Part shown: piece by piece, positions 5,243-7,411 of the stretch
Position numbering within the stretch: the first letter of the stretch is position 1
Layout of the letters: the number at the start of each line of letters is the position of its first letter
DNA from: Hyphomicrobiales bacterium
Lineage (GTDB): Bacteria; Pseudomonadota; Alphaproteobacteria; Rhizobiales; Devosiaceae
Assembly (NCBI GenBank): GCA_027082895.1
Contig: JALWTJ010000152.1
Location: forward strand, 1 to 7,411
Length of the DNA stretch: 7,411 bases
Direction of reading: 5' to 3'
Notes under the pieces: model-generated
Seen by the model: the letters and a program-made list of their open reading frames with translations, nothing else
What the model was told of the DNA's origin: nothing
The model's database searches: none
Made by a program: the position numbers and the translations under genes

Positions 5243-6751
5243 ATGAACACGCCTGTTTTGGCCCTGAACGACATTTCAAAGAATTTTGGCCTGACCCAGG
5301 CCCTTTCCCACATGTCCATCACGCTTTTTCCGGGCAAGGTGCATGCCATTATCGGCGAAAATGGCGCGGGAAAATCCACCATGATCAAGATCATGACCGG
5401 CATCCACCAGCCCAGCAGCGGGCGTCTTGAAGTGGATGGACAGCCGGTGGTGATTTCCGGCCCCCAGATGGCGCGCGACAGGGGTATTGCCGCCATATAT
5501 CAGGAACCCATGGTCTTTCCCGATCTGGATGTGGCCGAAAACATCTTCATCACGACCAATGGGCAAGGGCCCGTGATCAACCGGGGCGCCATGCGAAAAG
5601 CCGCCAGCACCCTGATTCGGCGCATCGGCATGTCCCTTGATCCTGACCGGATTGCCAGCGGCCTTACCCTTGCCGAGCAGCAGGCGGTGGAAATCGCCCG
5701 TGCGCTTTCCCGTGACGTACGGGTGTTGATCATGGACGAGCCCACCGCCTCTCTTTCTGCCCATGAGGCGGCACGCCTGCGCAAGATTGCCACCAATCTG
5801 GCCGCAGAAGGGGTGGCCGTGGTCTATATTTCTCACCGCATGGAAGAAATCCTGGAAATTGCCGACACCGTCACGGTAATCAGGGATGGCCAGCACGTTT
5901 CCACCCGCCCCGTTGCCGAAGTGACACCGGACGGCATGATTGCCGAGATGGTGGGGCGTGACTTTGAAAGCATTTTCGAGAAAACGCCGAGCAAGGCACG
6001 CGCCGAGACAATCCTCGAAGTGTCGGATCTGGCCCGGGAGGATGTGTTTTCCGGTGTGAATTTCAACCTGAAATATGGCGAAGTGCTGTGCATGGCCGGC
6101 CTTGTGGGCGCCCGGCGGACAGACATTGCCCTTTCCCTGTTCGGCATTGCACCGGCCACGGGGGGCCGTATTACCTATAAGGACAAGCCCGTAACCATTC
6201 GCTCGGCACGTCAGGCCATGGATCTGGGCATAGCCTATGTTTCAGAGGACCGGCGCAAGTTCGGTCTCGCCATGCCCATGGCCGTTCGCACCAACATTAC
6301 ATTGGCGACCCTTGCCCGCTTCATGTCCCGCTGGGGCATCATAGATCAGGCAAGAGAAGCCCGCGTTTCCCGCGCCTTTCAGAAACGTCTGAATATCCGC
6401 ACGCCCGGCATTGAAACCCCCGTGGGCATGCTCTCGGGCGGCAATCAGCAAAAGGTGATGCTGGCCAAGTGGCTCAACATGAAGCCCGATCTGCTGATCT
6501 TTGATGAACCGACCCGCGGCGTTGATGTGGGGGCCAAGGCGGAAGTGCATGATCTGATCCGCGAGTTCGTCGCCGATGGTGGGGCCGTTCTGGTAATCTC
6601 GTCCGATCTGCCCGAAGTGCTGGCATTGGGGGACCGGATACTGGTGATGCGGGAAGGAAAGCAGATGGGGATCATCGATCACGCGGACGCCACCCAGGAA
6701 ACCGTAATGGCAATGGCCACCGGCCAGACTCTGGAAAGGGAGGTGGCATGA
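5243..6751 (+). CDS. Sugar ABC importer ATPase with two nucleotide-binding domains
   Basis: A 502-residue tandem ATPase of the RbsA/RhaT/MglA class that powers uptake with the neighbouring binding protein and permease at the inner membrane. Domain 1: Walker A GENGAGKS (38-45), Q87, degenerate signature LTLAEQQ (141-147), Walker B ending D165-E166, and H198 in SHRM. Domain 2: degenerate Walker A GLVGARRTD (286-294; relatives usually have GAGR, so R291 is unusual), canonical signature LSGGNQQK (398-405), and Walker B with D421-E422. Such asymmetry of the two sites is normal for this class. The ATG at 5243 has only a weak ribosome binding site (AAGAG about 10 nt upstream), in line with lower expression than the binding protein. 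Its stop overlaps the permease start. It resembles the RhaT-type subunit of rhamnose importers, but specificity comes from the binding protein. Confidence 0.95.
   Translation: MNTPVLALNDISKNFGLTQALSHMSITLFPGKVHAIIGENGAGKSTMIKIMTGIHQPSSGRLEVDGQPVVISGPQMARDRGIAAIYQEPMVFPDLDVAENIFITTNGQGPVINRGAMRKAASTLIRRIGMSLDPDRIASGLTLAEQQAVEIARALSRDVRVLIMDEPTASLSAHEAARLRKIATNLAAEGVAVVYISHRMEEILEIADTVTVIRDGQHVSTRPVAEVTPDGMIAEMVGRDFESIFEKTPSKARAETILEVSDLAREDVFSGVNFNLKYGEVLCMAGLVGARRTDIALSLFGIAPATGGRITYKDKPVTIRSARQAMDLGIAYVSEDRRKFGLAMPMAVRTNITLATLARFMSRWGIIDQAREARVSRAFQKRLNIRTPGIETPVGMLSGGNQQKVMLAKWLNMKPDLLIFDEPTRGVDVGAKAEVHDLIREFVADGGAVLVISSDLPEVLALGDRILVMREGKQMGIIDHADATQETVMAMATGQTLEREVA
6738..6743 (+). promoter_or_regulatory. 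Ribosome binding site of the permease
   Basis: GGGAGG lies 4 nt before the ATG at 6748 and 7 nt before the in-frame ATG at 6751. The second spacing is closer to optimal, so the protein may begin at the second Met. Both lie at the ATPase stop, so translation is coupled. Confidence 0.6.
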
Positions 6752-7411
6752 TGAGCAACCTGTTCTTCCGCCTGTCTCCCCAGGCGCTGCGCATTCTGGC
6801 CCTGTTGCTGGTTCTGACGGCGGTCATTCTGTTTTTCTCCTCCCAGGTTCCCCACTATCTCAATGGCCGTCTGTTCAACCGGATATCCAGTTCGGTGGCA
6901 ATCATGGCCCTGATCGCCACCGGACAGACCCTTGTCATCCTGACCCGCAATATCGACCTTTCGGTTGGCTCGATCGTCGGCTTTACCGCCTTTGCCACCG
7001 GCGCCATGATTTCGGCCAACCCGGACATGGCGCCCCCTCTTGTGGTTCTGTACGCGATGGTCCTTGGGGCCGGATTTGGCGCGATTAATGGGGTACTCGT
7101 GGCCTATGTGAAAGTGCCCGCCATCATTGTCACGCTGGCGACGCTGGCCCTGTTCCGCTCGGCACTCGTCGAGTTTTCCAACGCCAAGTCCATCACCTCT
7201 TCCCAACTGCCCATGTGGCTGGTGGATTTCCCCAATACGGTCCTGTTCCGTTCCGGCCAGTTTCAGTTCAGAGCGGGATTTGCCGCTGCCATCATCGTGG
7301 TGCTGGTCGCCCATTTTGCCCTGTCCCGTTTTCGCCCGGCACGCAAGTTTTATGCCGTCGGGTCAAACCCGGAAGCTGCACAGATGGCCGGCATCAATGC
7401 CCGGGCAACGG
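6748..7411 (+). CDS. Sugar ABC importer permease, RbsC/RhaP-like (truncated by the window end)
   Basis: The first 221 codons of an inner-membrane permease of the BPD_transp_2 family are present; the usual length is about 320-340 residues, so roughly a third is missing. Hydrophobic segments include residues about 12-31 and 49-65, with further ones between about 68 and 150 and near 178-191. The family motif RNIDLSVGS (67-75) and the cytoplasmic coupling loop YAVGSNPEAAQMAGIN (202-217), which contacts the ATPase, are clear. It starts at ATGATG overlapping the ATPase stop and was read directly because it runs off the end. A second permease gene often follows in RhaSTPQ-type importers, but cannot be seen here. 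Confidence 0.93.
   Translation, partial: MMSNLFFRLSPQALRILALLLVLTAVILFFSSQVPHYLNGRLFNRISSSVAIMALIATGQTLVILTRNIDLSVGSIVGFTAFATGAMISANPDMAPPLVVLYAMVLGAGFGAINGVLVAYVKVPAIIVTLATLALFRSALVEFSNAKSITSSQLPMWLVDFPNTVLFRSGQFQFRAGFAAAIIVVLVAHFALSRFRPARKFYAVGSNPEAAQMAGINARAT

Noticed and set aside
6679..7314. A 211-codon minus-strand open frame at the window end
   Set aside because: It is antisense to the permease, which reads cleanly in the plus direction with family motifs. Its Gly/Gln/His/Asp-rich composition is typical of the antisense of membrane-protein codons.
1..7411. CRISPR arrays, insertion sequences, tRNA or phage remnants
   Set aside because: No spaced repeats, terminal repeats, transposase motifs or cloverleaf-like sequence were seen. 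Coding is continuous, with gaps under 300 bp.

Overview
The window looks like a sugar or sugar-acid catabolic and uptake locus from a Gram-negative bacterium, most likely an alphaproteobacterium. That guess rests on the moderately high GC content, the strong GC bias at third codon positions, and the gene style (enolase-superfamily enzyme beside a RhaS-type periplasmic-binding-protein ABC importer). No genus can be named from the sequence alone. There are no mobile elements, tRNAs, rRNAs or CRISPR arrays. All coding is ordinary metabolic coding with tight spacing.

Layout. A short-chain dehydrogenase/reductase (SDR) is on the minus strand (77-844). It diverges from a plus-strand catabolic operon: an enolase-superfamily (mandelate racemase/muconate lactonizing type) enzyme (964-2094), an acetoacetate-decarboxylase-like protein (2087-2872) and a D-isomer-specific 2-hydroxyacid dehydrogenase (2869-3828). 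These three genes overlap by 8 and 4 bp, so they are almost certainly co-transcribed and translationally coupled. After a 223-bp gap full of inverted repeats comes a complete periplasmic sugar-binding protein resembling RhaS (4052-5095). A 147-bp gap with two strong hairpins follows, then a two-domain sugar ABC ATPase (5243-6751) and the start of an RbsC/RhaP-type permease (6748 to the window end, truncated).

Regulation. The SDR/enolase intergenic region contains a perfect 17-bp palindrome (875-891) of the form recognised by FadR-subfamily GntR repressors. It lies over the predicted start sites of both divergent promoters, with a weaker second copy two helical turns away. No regulator gene is inside the window. 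The hairpins between the binding-protein gene and the ATPase gene fit the usual arrangement that keeps binding-protein mRNA in excess.

How it may work together (inference). The importer brings in a sugar, possibly a 6-deoxyhexose or sugar acid. The SDR would oxidise it or an intermediate, the enolase-superfamily enzyme would dehydrate or cycloisomerise the acid, the ADC-like protein would act on a keto-acid through a lysine Schiff base, and the 2-hydroxyacid dehydrogenase would reduce or oxidise a 2-keto/2-hydroxy acid product. The ADC-like protein keeps the Schiff-base lysine pair but appears to lack the Arg and Glu that are characteristic of true acetoacetate decarboxylase. The enolase-family protein has K-x-G instead of K-x-K. 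The set therefore looks like a pathway with non-standard chemistry, and is the best candidate here for something undescribed.
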